Source: Gnetum montanum
Lineage: Eukaryota; Streptophyta; Gnetopsida; Gnetales; Gnetaceae
Direction: 5' to 3'
Assembly: GCA_015680685.1 (NCBI GenBank)
Contig: MNCI01029312.1
Location: forward strand, 4,253-68,252
Length of the DNA: 64,000 nt
Positions 1-10,529 of this stretch are shown in pieces; position 1 is the stretch's first letter; each line of letters opens with the position of its first letter. The notes beneath the pieces are model-generated. The model was not told the DNA's origin. It was given only the letters and a program-made list of their open reading frames with translations, and searched no databases. Made by a program: the position numbers and the translations under genes.

Positions 1-542
1 TCTTGGATTTGTTTCCTCAAGGCTGACACTCTTGCGTAGGTTTGATATTTTTCGTTAAAGACCTCTACCATTGTTGACCAGCATCGTATTGAATTTGGTT
101 TTAACGATCTATACCATACTTTTGCTTGGTCAATGAGTGTCATAGGAAAGAGCTTAAATTTTTGCCAACTGTTGTCAATGTTATTCCATGTGCAGGCATC
201 GTAGAAGGCTAGTAAATGTTGATGCGGATCTAAGTCATAGCCTCCGAAAAATGTAGGGAAGTTGTTTAAATCGAGCCTGGGTAGACGACTCTCTTTACGA
301 TGCCTACATGAGATTCGAACGGCCTCTTGTATTTACGTTATGCTTGTAGTGGCCAGTGGGGGTTCATCGTCATCTGGTAAGTTATGTTTTCGTGTGTCGC
401 GATGACGTTGCTTTCATTGACGTTTATAAGAAACCCCCACCTCAGATTGTGTACTCCAATCTTCATCGTCATATGGTTCGTTGGTTCTCCAATGAAATTC
501 CTCACTAAGTGTGGCATGATTATCATCTTGTAGGAGAGGCAT
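1..542 (-). pseudogene. gag, Athila-like Ty3/Gypsy element, N-terminal part (runs off left edge)
   Basis: Reading the minus strand from the ATG at 542-540, one frame runs to the window edge (about 180 codons) with two in-frame stops, TGA at 416-414 and TAA at 335-333. From about residue 82 it matches the Retrotrans_gag fold: motifs FPTFFGGYDLDPHQHLLAF, then VWYRSL and YQTYARV. Gag would form the cytoplasmic particle that packages element RNA. The same block, more decayed, occurs in the plus-strand element at 15.6-15.9 kb, which supports homology. The start follows a short leader after the primer binding site at 655-675. The reading MIIMPHLVRN... in another frame over this stretch is a shadow. 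Confidence 0.8.
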
Positions 543-654
543 GATTGTGTGTGAATTTAGATGTGACTTTTTAATTACTTCTTCTTCCTAAGAGATATAT
601 CTTTAAGTTCTTTACAGCGACCTTTTTTGATATAACTAATCTAGATAACTAGCA

Positions 655-675
655 CCATCCTCGGCAATGGTGCCA
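655..675 (-). other. Primer binding site, tRNA-Asp type
   Basis: On the minus strand the sequence directly inside the LTR reads TGGCACCATTGCCGAGGATG. It resembles the complement of the 3' end of plant tRNA-Asp (TGGCGCCGTTGCCGGGG), the primer used by Athila-like elements. It lies one base beyond the LTR end at 677, in the expected place for minus-strand synthesis. Confidence 0.75.
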
Positions 676-1020
676 ATGATGAGTGGCGAGGTACCCCTAC
701 ACTCAACCATACGAAATGAGCGTCGCACGCGTGATCCGGTCGAACTCCGCAGATGGACTAGTTGTGGTATCTAGATAGTTAGCCTTAGGTTGCAGTTCGC
801 TGTCTTCCCATCTAGACTAGTTTGGCATATGTCATGTATGGTTTAGTCTAGATGAGGTGTATGATGTGTTCCTAATCTAATGCTACTCTTGAAGGCAGTG
901 GAAAATAATACTAACTAAGCTAAGCTAAGAGGACAGAGGGTAAGAAAATCTAATCTAGCCTAAGTGTGACGAGAAACTGATTCCTTGATCAACCGTACAC
1001 ATCTTGGACCTCGTGCATGA

Positions 1021-1147
1021 CTGCCACTGGGACTACCAAGCATAGGCCTAGGTACGCCACTGGGATTACCAAGCGCAGACCCCAAATACGCCACTGGGTT
1101 ACCAAGCGTAGATCCCCCTAGCTACACCACTGGGCTACCAAGCAGTC
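1021..1147. repeat. Minisatellite, four units of about 35 bp inside the LTR
   Basis: The phrase CCACTGGG(A/T)TACCAAGC recurs four times at about 34-36 bp spacing, starting near 1022, 1056, 1090 and 1124, with diverged connecting bases. It lies in the downstream half of the LTR and is absent from the other two LTRs of the family in this window. Confidence 0.75.
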
Positions 1148-1540
1148 ACACTTAAATGCTCGTAATCAAGTCGAACTCGTTCCGCTTCTAGGAGTTTAGG
1201 GTTGAGAGACTAATCGCGATAAGTAACCGATTCCTTAACTAGCCGTACACACCCGTAGATGCTCGTAGTCAAGTCGTACTTACACCGCGCTATGAAAGCA
1301 ATAAATAACATGAAATAAATAATAATAAATAAACTAAGTGAATGCTGCAATGATGAAGTAATCTCGATCTTTATTGCCGGTCATGTGCGTGTCCAAGTAC
1401 GGCACACTCGAATAAAGACACCGTACAATCACATTCACCACACTGCGGGCAGACACAGGAAAATTCTAACTCTGGAGGGATCAAACTGCCAGAGCTTTGC
1501 TACACTAAAACTGGGATGGAAATGAGGGAGAGCTGCCTCT

Positions 1541-1548
1541 TATTTATA
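1541..1548 (-). promoter_or_regulatory. TATA box of LTR promoter
   Basis: TATAAATA on the minus strand followed by AGAGGCAGCTCTCC. The identical core is at 13842-13849 and 20147-20154 in the plus-strand LTRs, so this is the conserved family promoter. Confidence 0.7.
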
Positions 1549-1882
1549 GAAATTGCGGCTGACTGCGATATCGCGTATGCGATATCACGGGCCATGATAC
1601 ATCGCATACGCGATATCGCGGCCCATGATACATCGCGACCCATGATACAATGTGGGTGCCTTAAGGCGACCGCCAGCACTATGAGCAATTCATGTCTCAT
1701 CACTCATCTTTATTGCCGTACACAACTTGCGTTCAGGTACAAAGTTGCTCGAATAAAGAACCGTTCACTTGGGGGACTCCTACTACGGGCACATGGAAAA
1801 TATTCTATCTCTGGGGTGATCAATCCGCCAGAGCTTCGCTACTTTACGCCTAGGATTGGGAAATGAAGGGAGTGTCGCCTCT

Positions 1883-1890
1883 TATTTATA
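1883..1890 (-). promoter_or_regulatory. TATA box of the interrupted LTR
   Basis: TATAAATA on the minus strand, followed by AGAGGCGACACTCCC. It sits directly below the 48-bp palindromic repeats, so these repeats form the upstream promoter region. Confidence 0.65.
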
Positions 1891-1908
1891 GATATGGCAG
1901 TAGACCGT

Positions 1909-2090
1909 GATATCGTGTACGCGATATCGCAGGGGATGCAATATCTCGTCGGCCACAATATCGCGTACGCGATATTGCAGGGGATGCGATATCGCGTCGG
2001 CCGCGATATCGCGTACGCGATATTGCAGGGGATGCGATATCGCATCGGCCGCGATATCGCATACGCGATATCGCGGCTTGTGCAATATGC
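1909..2090. repeat. About four tandem 48-bp units built on a GATATC palindrome
   Basis: The core GATATCGCGTACGCGATATC is a perfect palindrome. It recurs with AGGGGATGCGATATCGC(G/A)TCGGCC between copies, giving a 48-bp period and about four units. Related single or double copies lie at 1565-1640, 13762-13828 and 20038-20130, always just upstream of the TATA box. The units are CpG-rich. Each could fold as a hairpin or bind a dimeric protein; neither is shown. Confidence 0.85.
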
Positions 2091-2099
2091 ATCTCATCA

Positions 2100-2640
2100 T
2101 AAGTCAATGGTAATAATGCATATTAAGGTTGATGAATAGACAATGCAACTAACTTTAGGTTTAATGTTTGAAAGAATGTGCAGGAATTTATTATCTTATT
2201 TGATGGAAAAAGGTTGTAAAGGAGTGGATAATATGCTAGGGTTGGGTTGATGACTAGCTAGATGTTTGTACAAAATGTTGGATTTGTAAAAAGAGGTTTA
2301 TGATCAACCAAAAAATTAACATTATGTATCTAGTAATAATTTGGAATATTGAATATCAAATAAGGATTAATGTTAAGATTAGGTCCTTCATCTAATCTTG
2401 GATGTCATCATTTGTTAAGTGAACATTTGAGACAAGGTCAATAAAAGGCCTAGTCATCCTAGTGACTACGATGTTGGGATGAAGTAATTCATCTATGATA
2501 TTTTCATTCTTGATTCTTACATTTATATATGAATATTCATTTGAATCTTTTCCTATTTCATGATGAATTCAACAATCTTCTTTGTTTCACTATGATCTAA
2601 TTCAACTGACTTGTCTAAGTTGCAAATTCCATGTATCTAG
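2100..2640. other. Intergenic flank, nothing recognised
   Basis: AT-rich sequence after the LTR fragment. I see no long reading frame, no LTR terminus and no repeat shared with the rest of the window. If the fragment at 1703-2099 came from an inserted element, its target duplication would be TAAGT at 2100-2104. Confidence 0.5.
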
Positions 2641-3502
2641 GCTTGTGGAGGTTGTAAATGCTCTATAGGCCATAGAATTTGGCATGTTTTAGCCCACATG
2701 CTAAGCATTGTAGTTTCATACATTGGCCAACCTATAGAAATAGCATATAGGATTTGGGTTTTAGGCCCATATCATGGGCATCCCAGCTGCATATGCTAGG
2801 CAACATAGGAGGGTAGCATATGAAAGCAAAAATTAGCTAAATTTGTTCATACATTGCCAAAAGATGCCCTGCACATGCTAGAATTTTCCAAAAATCTATT
2901 AGTAATCATGGAAAAATTTATTAGCTACAAATCAAGATCCAACAACCTATTTAAATAAATATTTGTTTAATCAAAAGGAGTTTTTGTCACATTTTGCATT
3001 TAAGCCAAACTTGATACTTTTGAAGTAGTGTAGATCACTGAGAGTTAGCAATCATTTTCTCCCCCTAGCATAGATCATAGTAGCAAAAACAACCTATGGT
3101 GAGCTAGAAGAGTAGATTATATGAAATCCATAGAGTTAGTTCTAACTACAGAACACATCTTGCCAACTGTATTAGGTTCCAAGAATTATCTCTTGAGCTT
3201 TTGGGCATCAAAATCAAAAAACTTGTATTCTCTTAACTTTGTTGCCATAAATTTTCAGTCATTTTAATACAAGTTTGTAGTTTCATTCATTTGCCACATT
3301 TTACTTTATGTTTCTCTACACTTGGATCGTATGCTCACAATATTTATTTTGCATTTCGGTAATAGATCGTTAAGTCCCTAGGTGATTGGTAAGACCATCT
3401 AGGGTGCTTCAGATCCTTTTATTGAGGTGCATGGATCTAAGGTTAAAACTATTTCATGCTAAAATTTTTAGGGTTCCAGCATCAAATTTATTAGGTGCTA
3501 CA
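2641..3502 (+). repeat. Tat-type LTR remnant
   Basis: The end is clear. TCCCTAGGTGATTGG at about 3374 is followed by the family tail and a terminus GGTGCTACA, matching the end of the well-defined solo LTR at 29538-31065 (GATTGCTACA). A TATTTAAATA promoter core lies near 2956, and CCACATGCTA-like words lie at 2690-2830. The 5' terminus (TGAAACACCACC) was not found, so the left limit is approximate. Gag sequence of the same family follows directly, so this may be a solo LTR or a 3' LTR inserted in gag. Confidence 0.55.
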
Positions 3503-3548
3503 CAAAGCTCCTACCATTTCATCCCAACCATCAACTTTAGGTACTTCC

Positions 3549-3610
3549 AGTGCCTCTAATATACCAAAACCAAACTTTAAGTGCCTCTAATATACCAAAA
3601 CCAAACTTTA
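3549..3610. repeat. 31-bp perfect direct duplication
   Basis: Two adjacent identical 31-bp copies (3549-3579 and 3580-3610), beginning AGTGCCTCTAATATACC and ending AACTTTA, at the start of the gag fragment. Their identity in otherwise diverged sequence implies a recent slippage event. Confidence 0.85.
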
Positions 3611-4230
3611 AGCATAAGGACCAGTCTAAGTATACAAAACTACCTATGAATCTACTTGAGCTTCTTAATTAGTTGCTTAAAAGTAGACATATCCAACACA
3701 AACATCTATTAGAGAATGCTCACAAAAGACATAATCATCTATTGGAAATTGTTAGAGACCCAACCATAGCTACCAAAGAAGATTCAAAAATGTCTAAATA
3801 ATTCCATCTAGATAGGTTCTACTACTATCACCAACTTCCTAGCCATGACATTGATTTTTACTTGGCATTGACAGATGACCTATAGAAAATAATCAAGAAT
3901 GAAGAATTGGTTCTAGATGTGTCCAAACTTATAAGGTCCCAGAACCAACCAATGTAAGTGTACAAAGAACCCCTTAACACTAGCAATAATCCCTATATCA
4001 TAGCTACATTCAATGTTCCTAATACATCTATACCTACTAGGGAGCCATTTGTCATTAAGTTACACCCTCGTAATAATTAAAGCTCAACTTCCTTAAGTGC
4101 AAGAACTCCTTTCATTATAAGGGTACCACCACCTACACCTCAGAGAGAGCCTTTCATCATTAGAGTTCATTCTCATTCTACTAATAAACCTATTGTAACA
4201 TCTCATAGAAAAAAGTCATGTTATGCATAA
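3607..4230 (+). pseudogene. Tat gag, C-terminal fragment
   Basis: One frame runs 207 codons with five stops and no frameshift. Near residue 12 it has the gag motif KLPMNLLELL, and about residues 78-105 read YYYHQLPSHDIDFYLALTDD followed by KIIKNEELVLD. This is the plant retrotransposon pattern YH...GH(D/T)..FC.L...I..LI..G.L, here without the usual cysteines. The equivalent part of the plus element at 43010 lies at 46050-46240. The N-terminal gag domain is missing. The next LTR begins around its end, so this is a remnant of a different copy. Confidence 0.7.
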
Positions 4231-5261
4231 GAAGCTTTAAAGTCAAATTTACATTGTAATTTGAAGGGAATTTAATGGTAGAAATAATTGTCTTATTTTT
4301 CATTCATGCCAACATGTGGAGATCCAAAATGTTAATACTTTGCCAAATTTGACAAAAAATTCCAAAAATGTTATGGTCAATATGTTGGAAATTGGACCAT
4401 GGAAATAGCCCAAAACACCACCAAAAAGTCTCACATGTTGGTAGCCTATACAAAGAAAATTTATGCCATGAAAATAGCCCAAATGTGCTGCAAAATATGA
4501 TAGGAAAAGCTTGGTGGCCCATACATTGAAATTTTGGATGGTGAAAAGTGCCACAGACGTTGGTATTTCAACCTCAAAGGGTCAAAATGTTGGTATACTA
4601 CACATAGATTTTGGCCACTGAAAGCATAAAAAATGTTACAAAGAATGTTAGAAATTTGCCAAAAATCAACCAAATTTAAGGCACCAAAGAATCAGTGAAT
4701 GAATAGCCTATTTAAACCAAAATCATCATCATCTTAAGGAATTTTGAATTTTTGCAACTTTCAAACATGAGACTTTTAAGAGAGAGAGAGATTTGAGAGT
4801 CAAGAGCCATCTTCAAGAGCATATTGCTAGAGCACCGAGATCCTATTACAACATAACAAACAAGTGAACCAGGCACATTTGGGAGGACTGTAGGACACAC
4901 ATTATCCACTCATAAGCTAAATTTTCATCGTAATTTTAAAGAAGTTGTGGAACAATTATAGTTCCACATTTTATACTCTAAATTGTGTATTTTTCATTGA
5001 ATTACTACACATCATTTTTAGTGTTTTGATACATTTTTGCATTATTTTCTACAACTGTATTTCTATGTAGGCTCTATTACTTATGCATTTATTGCATGTT
5101 TATCCATATTTTATCTCAATAATAGACCCCCTACGTCCTCAAGTGATCGGCAAGACCATTTAAGGAACTCTAGATCCTTTCAATGCTTGTGTATCCTAGA
5201 GTTAAATTATTATGCATGTGAATTTTTTGTTCCTTTGGCATCAAATTTTTCAATCATTATA
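4231..5261 (+). repeat. 5' LTR of plus-strand Tat element
   Basis: The 3' end is well placed: TCAATCATTATA at 5250-5261, then GTTTT and a primer-binding-like site, matching 44381-44400. The TATA-like TATTTAAA is at 4709-4716, and the tail motif (tcctcaagtgatcgg) is near 5135. The start GGTAGAAATAATTGTC at 4276 matches the 5' part of the LTR at 8405-9430, but the terminal TGAAACACC is not visible, so the left end is approximate. The word ACATGTTGG recurs through U3 (about 4310-4600). Confidence 0.6.
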
Positions 5262-5266
5262 GTTTT

Positions 5267-5285
5267 TGGCACTACAAGGAGGGCC
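5267..5285 (+). other. Primer binding site candidate, Tat element
   Basis: TGGCACTACAAGGAGGGCC lies 5 bases after the LTR end. The element at 43010 has TGGTGCTAGAAGGAGGGCC at 44400, in the same place. TGG is the complement of a tRNA CCA end. I cannot name the tRNA with confidence. Confidence 0.55.
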
Positions 5286-6057
5286 TCCATATAAATTCTT
5301 TGCTAAAACCCATTTACCTAAACATTTGACTATCTATTTCTATCATTAAAAATTGTTTTGGATTTTTCCAAAACATAACGTGTGAGATAAAAGTCATTTT
5401 TGCTAGAAAAAAAATTTAGTTGCTATTTTTATAGTGTAGTTTGTAGCACTATCCTTATTCCCTACAATTCACGATTTTAAAAAAAAACTTAATTTATATT
5501 ATTTTAGGCAAAGAGATACCTCAATTCCCTAGTCTTAATAGTTTAAAAATTTAATATTTTTGGTACTTATTTACTACGTTTACAACTTAAAGATTTATTT
5601 TTACAATTGTAGTGTGTGTTCATTTTTCTATTCCCTATACCTAAAGTTCATTACTTTTCTATATCTTGCTACACACATTATTGTCCATTTTTGTTTTACC
5701 TAACATTATTAGACATTAGAAAAATTTTGGAAAAAAATATTTTTCATTAAAATTGTAGATCATACATTAAAACTCTCACAAGCTATAGCTTTGTAAGCTC
5801 CAAATTCTACTTATAACTCCCATTAGCTATAGCTCCATAAGCTATAACTTCACATGTTGGAACTCTTACACCATAGAGTTTCACAAGTTGTAACTTTCGT
5901 AAGTTGCACTCTCACATGTTGGAAGTTGCATATGTTGGGAGTTTTACACATTGAGGATTTTAGACATTGGACATCTCCCATGTTGGAAGCTCTAAACCTT
6001 GTTCGAAATACTTAAAGCCTTTACTATATTTCACAACATTTTATCCTTACATTGATT
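5286..6057 (+). other. Untranslated leader with repeated ACATGTTGG words
   Basis: No reading frame. Between about 5760 and 6000 there are at least five related phrases of the form CTCACATGTTGGAAG (5848, 5910, 5929, 5980 and variants). These are the same word seen in the U3 of the preceding LTR. The rest is AT-rich. Confidence 0.5.
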
Positions 6058-7692
6058 ATGTCTTTTCTTCACTCAACCATTTTACCACATAACATCACTC
6101 ACATGGCCTCAAACTAGAAAGCTGTCTACATTTACGATCTATGGGATCTAGCCATAGTAGAATGTAGATAATTTCTTAGCCAAATGGAATAAGGCCTAGC
6201 CTATGTAAACATTAATGATAAATATTATAACATCATTTGTGCTAAGATCCAAGCTGGCCTCATTCCACACACAAAATTGGAACTCAAGCATCAGTTTGAG
6301 ATTATTCATTGACACGGAAAAGAGTATATTCCCTTACCCTATGACCAAATTGAACTAATGAACTTTCATATGTGCATGTTAATGCAACTAGTAGACATTG
6401 ATGAGATGAGTGAGGAAATTAGATTAAACCAAAATAAAGTGGACCAAGATGAGTTTGGAGTGGACTATAAACATGATACATTCATAAGGGACCTTTTACA
6501 ATGATTGATTCCATAGGCAACCATCCCTAACACTACACCTCATATGTCGCCTATGAATTACGTTTCTCAATCCACTCCTTTATTTCCTACCATGTTCACA
6601 CCAACACCTATGATCATGGTGCACCAAACTCAACCAACATCCCATTCCACATCCCTATTTACAATAATGTTGTTTGCCACTCAACCTTATTTTTTGTGAA
6701 TCTCACCATTGGTATCTTCCACTCCACATCCTTTTGTTATCGTAGTAGGTCCTTCTTTATGATCTCATGTCTTGCAAGCTTCTTACACCTCCTTTGTCCC
6801 CTTCATCCTACATTTTTCAACCTAAACCTCTTTTTCTTTGTTTAAGGCCCATGTGAATGTGATTATGCAACCTCTACTATTCATACCAATGCCAATTTCA
6901 TAGCCTTAGGTCATTCAACCTCCTCCACAACCATAGATATAAATGCCCCAATACATAGGGATGCTCGAAAGCTTGGATCAAGCCTTCCAAATGATCCAAG
7001 ATCTCATTGAAGAGCTACAAAATCTTAAAGCTATCATAATCTAGATAGTAAAGATTATGGATTTCTACCAAGATGACCTCATTAGTCCTACCATCCTATA
7101 GATAACTCTTCGCATGTGCATCCCAATTTTCTACTTTAATATATACAATACCAAAGACGATCCTAACTTTCATTTCATTACTTTTCAGTCCAATTGTTTG
7201 TTACTATAAGCCTAGGCACATACATTAATGCACATCTTCCTCATGTCTATAATTGAAAAAGCCTTAGATTGGTACTGTGCACTGCCTAGAGGTCCCATCG
7301 CTTCTTTGGATAAATTGATTGCATAATTTATTAATTATTTCAAGTGTAACTTGGAATCCCATACCACATTAGACTAACTTATGAAGGTTAACTAGGGGCT
7401 TCACGAACCTATTCAAAAGTTCATATAGAGATGCAACGTATCCTCAATAAGATCCTAGAACCCATCTCTAAAGAGAGATCACGTAGTCCCCTTGTTTGTC
7501 AACAATGTTAACATAGAATAAGGATTTGAAGTGGAGTTTCAAGAAGAAACTCCTACAACCAAAAACAAAGCCAAGAAACACAATGATGTTAACCAAGCTA
7601 AGACCAACAATGTTGGGGCCATAAACAAATCATGGGAAGAGCTCCCATTTAACATTGTAAGAAAGGGGAATGGAAAATACAAGATCATGTAA
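6058..7692 (+). pseudogene. gag of plus-strand Tat element, in-frame but riddled with stops
   Basis: From ATG 6058 to TAA 7692 a single frame runs 545 codons with 23 internal stops (11 TAG, 8 TAA, 4 TGA by hand count) and no frameshift. The capsid-like Retrotrans_gag part is at about residues 350-460: DDPNFHFITF, ALDWYCALPRGPIASLDKL and FINYFKC, then LMKV...EPIQKFI, which the gag at 45127 shares. The middle is Pro/Gln-rich. Near residue 475 it joins directly to sequence that lies downstream of the protease in the 43010 element (GFEVEFQEE...WEELPFNI...GKYK), so the zinc-knuckle and protease region was removed by an in-frame deletion. The product would have been a particle protein without protease. 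Confidence 0.8.
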
Positions 7693-8299
7693 TAAAGACC
7701 TTACATATTTCCTAGTATCTTAAAGATTAGAAAATAGTTGTGTGATTTAATACGTCACCTAATTTCTTGTCCTTGTATGTATTGTATGACCTTTCAACTA
7801 GTTACCTTGTTTTTAGTTTTTATTTATATCTTTACATTTTTACATCACATTTTTACATCAATTTACAATTTATGCTTATTTCCTTTACATTTACATAAAA
7901 TTACAAAATGACATAAAAAATAGAAAACATAAAACCAAAATAAAACATGGCCTCATAGGGCCTAAAACTATTGGCCTTCTAAGGTATAAAATTGGTAAAT
8001 TTGTTGGCCTCCCTTTAATCTCCCTTTAATATACTTTACGACCAATCATTCTCATTGCATTATTTACAATTTTTTCTTTAAAAGTTATGCCTATCTTACA
8101 TTTTTACATTTTTCATCTTAAATGTCAAAAGTTTATTTTGTATCCTTGTTATTTTAACTGGTAGCCTTTACGATAAAGAAAACATATAAAAGATAAAAAT
8201 AAAATATAAAACATAAAAGACCAACAAATATTTAAAATCAAATAGTATCAATGGTCATAACAAATATATAATGTCCATGTCCAATAGCCATAGTTAAAT
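7693..8299 (+). other. Post-gag spacer, T-rich then A-rich
   Basis: After the gag stop comes a run of TTTTTACATTTTTACATC-like sequence (about 7800-7870), then A-rich blocks with 'ggcctaaaactattggcc'. The same succession follows the gag-protease of the 43010 element (47702-48500). No gene seen. Confidence 0.5.
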
Positions 8300-8404
8300 T
8301 GTGCAACACATGAAAAGAATTTTTGGAGGTCAATCTCCAAGCTATGAAGAATTTTTTCTTCACTCATATTAGCCCAATGAATTTCTCCCAAATCCACTCT
8401 TACC
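8300..8404 (-). pseudogene. Antisense gene, C-terminal fragment (Tat-borne)
   Basis: Minus-strand reading from 8404 gives an open frame containing DLGEIHWANMSEEKILHSLE. It aligns with the end of exon 4 of the antisense gene at 48562-51650 (NFGNVD-ANKMED-ILHHLE) and lies at the same place relative to gag. It is cut at 8404/8405 by the minus-strand LTR. The match is short (about 11 identities in 26 residues by eye), but position and strand agree. Function unknown. Confidence 0.55.
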
Positions 8405-9430
8405 TATAATGATGGAAAAACTTAGTGTTGGAAAATCAAACAAATTGATGTGCAATAGTTTGACTCTTATATTGACAAACCTTAAAAAGGATCCAAAGTA
8501 CCTTAAATGGTTTCATCGATCATCTAAGGACTTTAATATTCCGCTATCAAATGTTGTGAAATAAAAGTAGAAAAATGTATGAACACGACGTGCAACGTAG
8601 AGATAGGAACAGAAAAATAAGAAGATGTGGCAAAATAGTAAAAACTATAAACTTAATATTAAATGCCATAAAAAAAATACAGATTAGCAGGCTTTAAAAG
8701 CCTAAAAATGTGAAAATATCATTGAAATTTAGCACAAGTGATAGGTAGTATTTTACACTTAATTATTTCTTGTCCTTTGCTTGATCTACACTAATAAATG
8801 ACTGTAAAAGGTTGCAAAAGCTCTTGTTTTGTTACTGCAAAAGCTTCTATGTGATCTCTTGCCTATGCATATGTTAAAAATATCTACCCAAAAATATGAT
8901 TGCCAAAAGTTCCTAGAAATGATCCTTGATTTGGTATAAATAGGCTTTAGATATGCTATGATGGCATCTGTTATAGTTTTGTAGTATTACAAGTGATTTT
9001 TGGGCCAAAGTGCAACATGTGGGTTTAATACCTAAGTGCCATATGCTACCCCACACATTACCATAGCCTATGGGACTAAGATGTATAGTGTATGAAATTA
9101 AAGCCCAAATTCCACATGCTATCCCACATGTTTCCATAACATATGGAGTTGGAATTTGTAGTGTGTGAGATAAAAGATCAATTTCTTTTAGCTTGTGGAG
9201 AATTTTTAACCTACACAAGCTGGAGTACATGGAATTTATAGTGTGTTGGCTACAAACCTCATTTTTTACATTGACAAATTTCCTAAGTTTTTATCATACA
9301 ATGTCACAGGATAGAATTTTTGATGAGAAAAGAAGGTAATTATTTCTACCTTTATATCTTCACCAAATTACAATGAAAATGTTGGCTATGAGCCTTCATT
9401 TATAATATGAATTTTCCTTGAGGTGTTTCA
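8405..9430 (-). repeat. 3' LTR of minus-strand Tat element
   Basis: On the minus strand it starts TGAAACACC at 9430, directly after AACAAAGACAAACCAA, a purine-rich tract like those before the other Tat 3' LTRs. It ends CATCATTATA at 8405. The U3 part (about 8960-9260) carries the words CCCACATGCTA, ATAGTGTGT and AGCTTGTGGAG, also found in the array at 11780-13030. The tail 'ccttagatgatcgatgaaaccat' near 8515 matches the family tail. The bases TTACC at 8400-8404 would be one copy of the target duplication; I did not find its partner. Confidence 0.7.
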
Positions 9431-10529
9431 TTGGTTTGTCTTTGTTGATTTTTCAAGGATTGACTTGAGAGACATCAACAAAGAATGTAAAACACCATTG
9501 TAGGTTCATCACCAATGCTCCTTCATACTTAATTCTGTAGCTATTAAATAATGTCAAGAAGTACTCATGAAGGTAAAATAAGGTTACAATAGAATGTCAT
9601 GGATTTGGGATGAGATAATGGATACACTGGTTATTAGATAATGGTCACACAAGTTAATAAAGAATTTCAAATGTTGACATCATGGAAATGACATAGTGGT
9701 AATATGTTTGCTAATTGAAGAGGTTTTTCATGATTCATGCTTAGATCATTGGTTACTCAATGATGTTTTAGAGGAACCAACACTTTGTAATAGGATTCCT
9801 TGGTCACTTGGCTCTTTTTCTTTTTCTTAGAGAGTTGTTAACTTACTTAAATTTAAGCTACATTGGCCTTCTTTCTTTATTATAATTTTCTTTCCTTTTT
9901 TCTGAGGAAGAGAATCATTCCTTAGGTTTCATTGCCAAGGAAAAATTTTCATTTTCTCACTGAATGAGATGTGTTACATTCACTGAACTTGGTCAATAGA
10001 GCACATCAAAGGAAATGCCACATGGCCATGGTGTATGGATGTCAAATAGATATTTTATTATTAGCAAGGTAAGGAAGGCTATAATTTGGCTATAGGGTTA
10101 TGACTTGGGAGAGGTAATGGAGATGATGTGAGGTAAGCACTATTGAAAAGATCAAGCAAGATAACCAAATCTCATGCATCAAGGTACTGTGACAACTCAA
10201 TGCTACAATGAACCATATCTTAGCGATGTTGTTAGGCTAATAATGTAAGCAAAAATCCAAGAGAAAAAGCAAATAAGTCAAAGAATACATGTGAATACAA
10301 GAGGCTACATATGATTAGAAGTAGATATATGCCACTATGAGATACAATCATATTTTGAATTATAGATTTTTCCAAAGTTTGTAGTGTTTTGAGATGTCAA
10401 TAAGAGATATGAGATCATGCAAGCTCACTTTTTATAGGCCACAAGATTTGTCAACACCATTCATGCTCATTAAAACATGTAAAGAAAAGGCCAATCACAC
10501 TATAAGCAAACATATTAACATTGGATGTA
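9431..10529 (-). other. Post-pol spacer of minus-strand Tat element
   Basis: Homologous in order and wording to 24964-26071, 34431-35535 (reversed) and 57525-58600: a boundary with 'caacaaagaatgtaaaacaccat', then 'ctcactgaatgagatgtgttacattcactgaa', then 'atcaagcaagataaccaaatctcatgcatcaaggt'. No open frame. The integrase tail expected next is missing, so there is a deletion near 10.5 kb. Confidence 0.6.

Larger units (their letters stand above)
677..1702 (-). repeat. 5' LTR of minus-strand Athila-like element
   Basis: On the minus strand it begins TGATGAGACATGAATTGC and ends ACTCATCA next to the primer binding site, 1026 bp in all. It is homologous to the LTRs at 13755-14556 and 20033-20861: same terminal bases, same TATAAATAAGAGGC promoter core, same GTTGAGTGTAGGGGTA stretch near the 3' end. 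It keeps many CpG dinucleotides, unlike most of the window, which suggests a younger or less methylated copy. The element body continues left of position 1. Confidence 0.8.
1703..2099 (-). repeat. LTR fragment (U3 and start of R) interrupted by the element at 677-1702
   Basis: On the minus strand it starts TGATGAGATGCATATTGC, the family LTR start, passes through palindromic repeats and a TATA box at 1890-1883, and stops at AATAAAGATGAG. There a second LTR start (TGATGAGACATG) begins. In the other LTRs the sequence at this point continues AATAAAGACGAGCTTC, so the fragment is broken, not complete. The simplest reading is that the element whose LTR is 677-1702 inserted into the R region of an older LTR; the missing 3' part should lie left of the window. 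A recombined tandem LTR is the alternative. Confidence 0.6.

Noticed and set aside
1882-2139. Several overlapping open frames and CRISPR-like regular repeats at 1.9-2.1 kb
   Set aside because: They are readings of the 48-bp palindromic array in an LTR; there are no unique spacers and the setting is a plant retrotransposon.
4300-4673. Minus-strand open frames at 4.3-4.7 kb
   Set aside because: They come from repeated ACATGTTGG-type words in an LTR U3; no motif.
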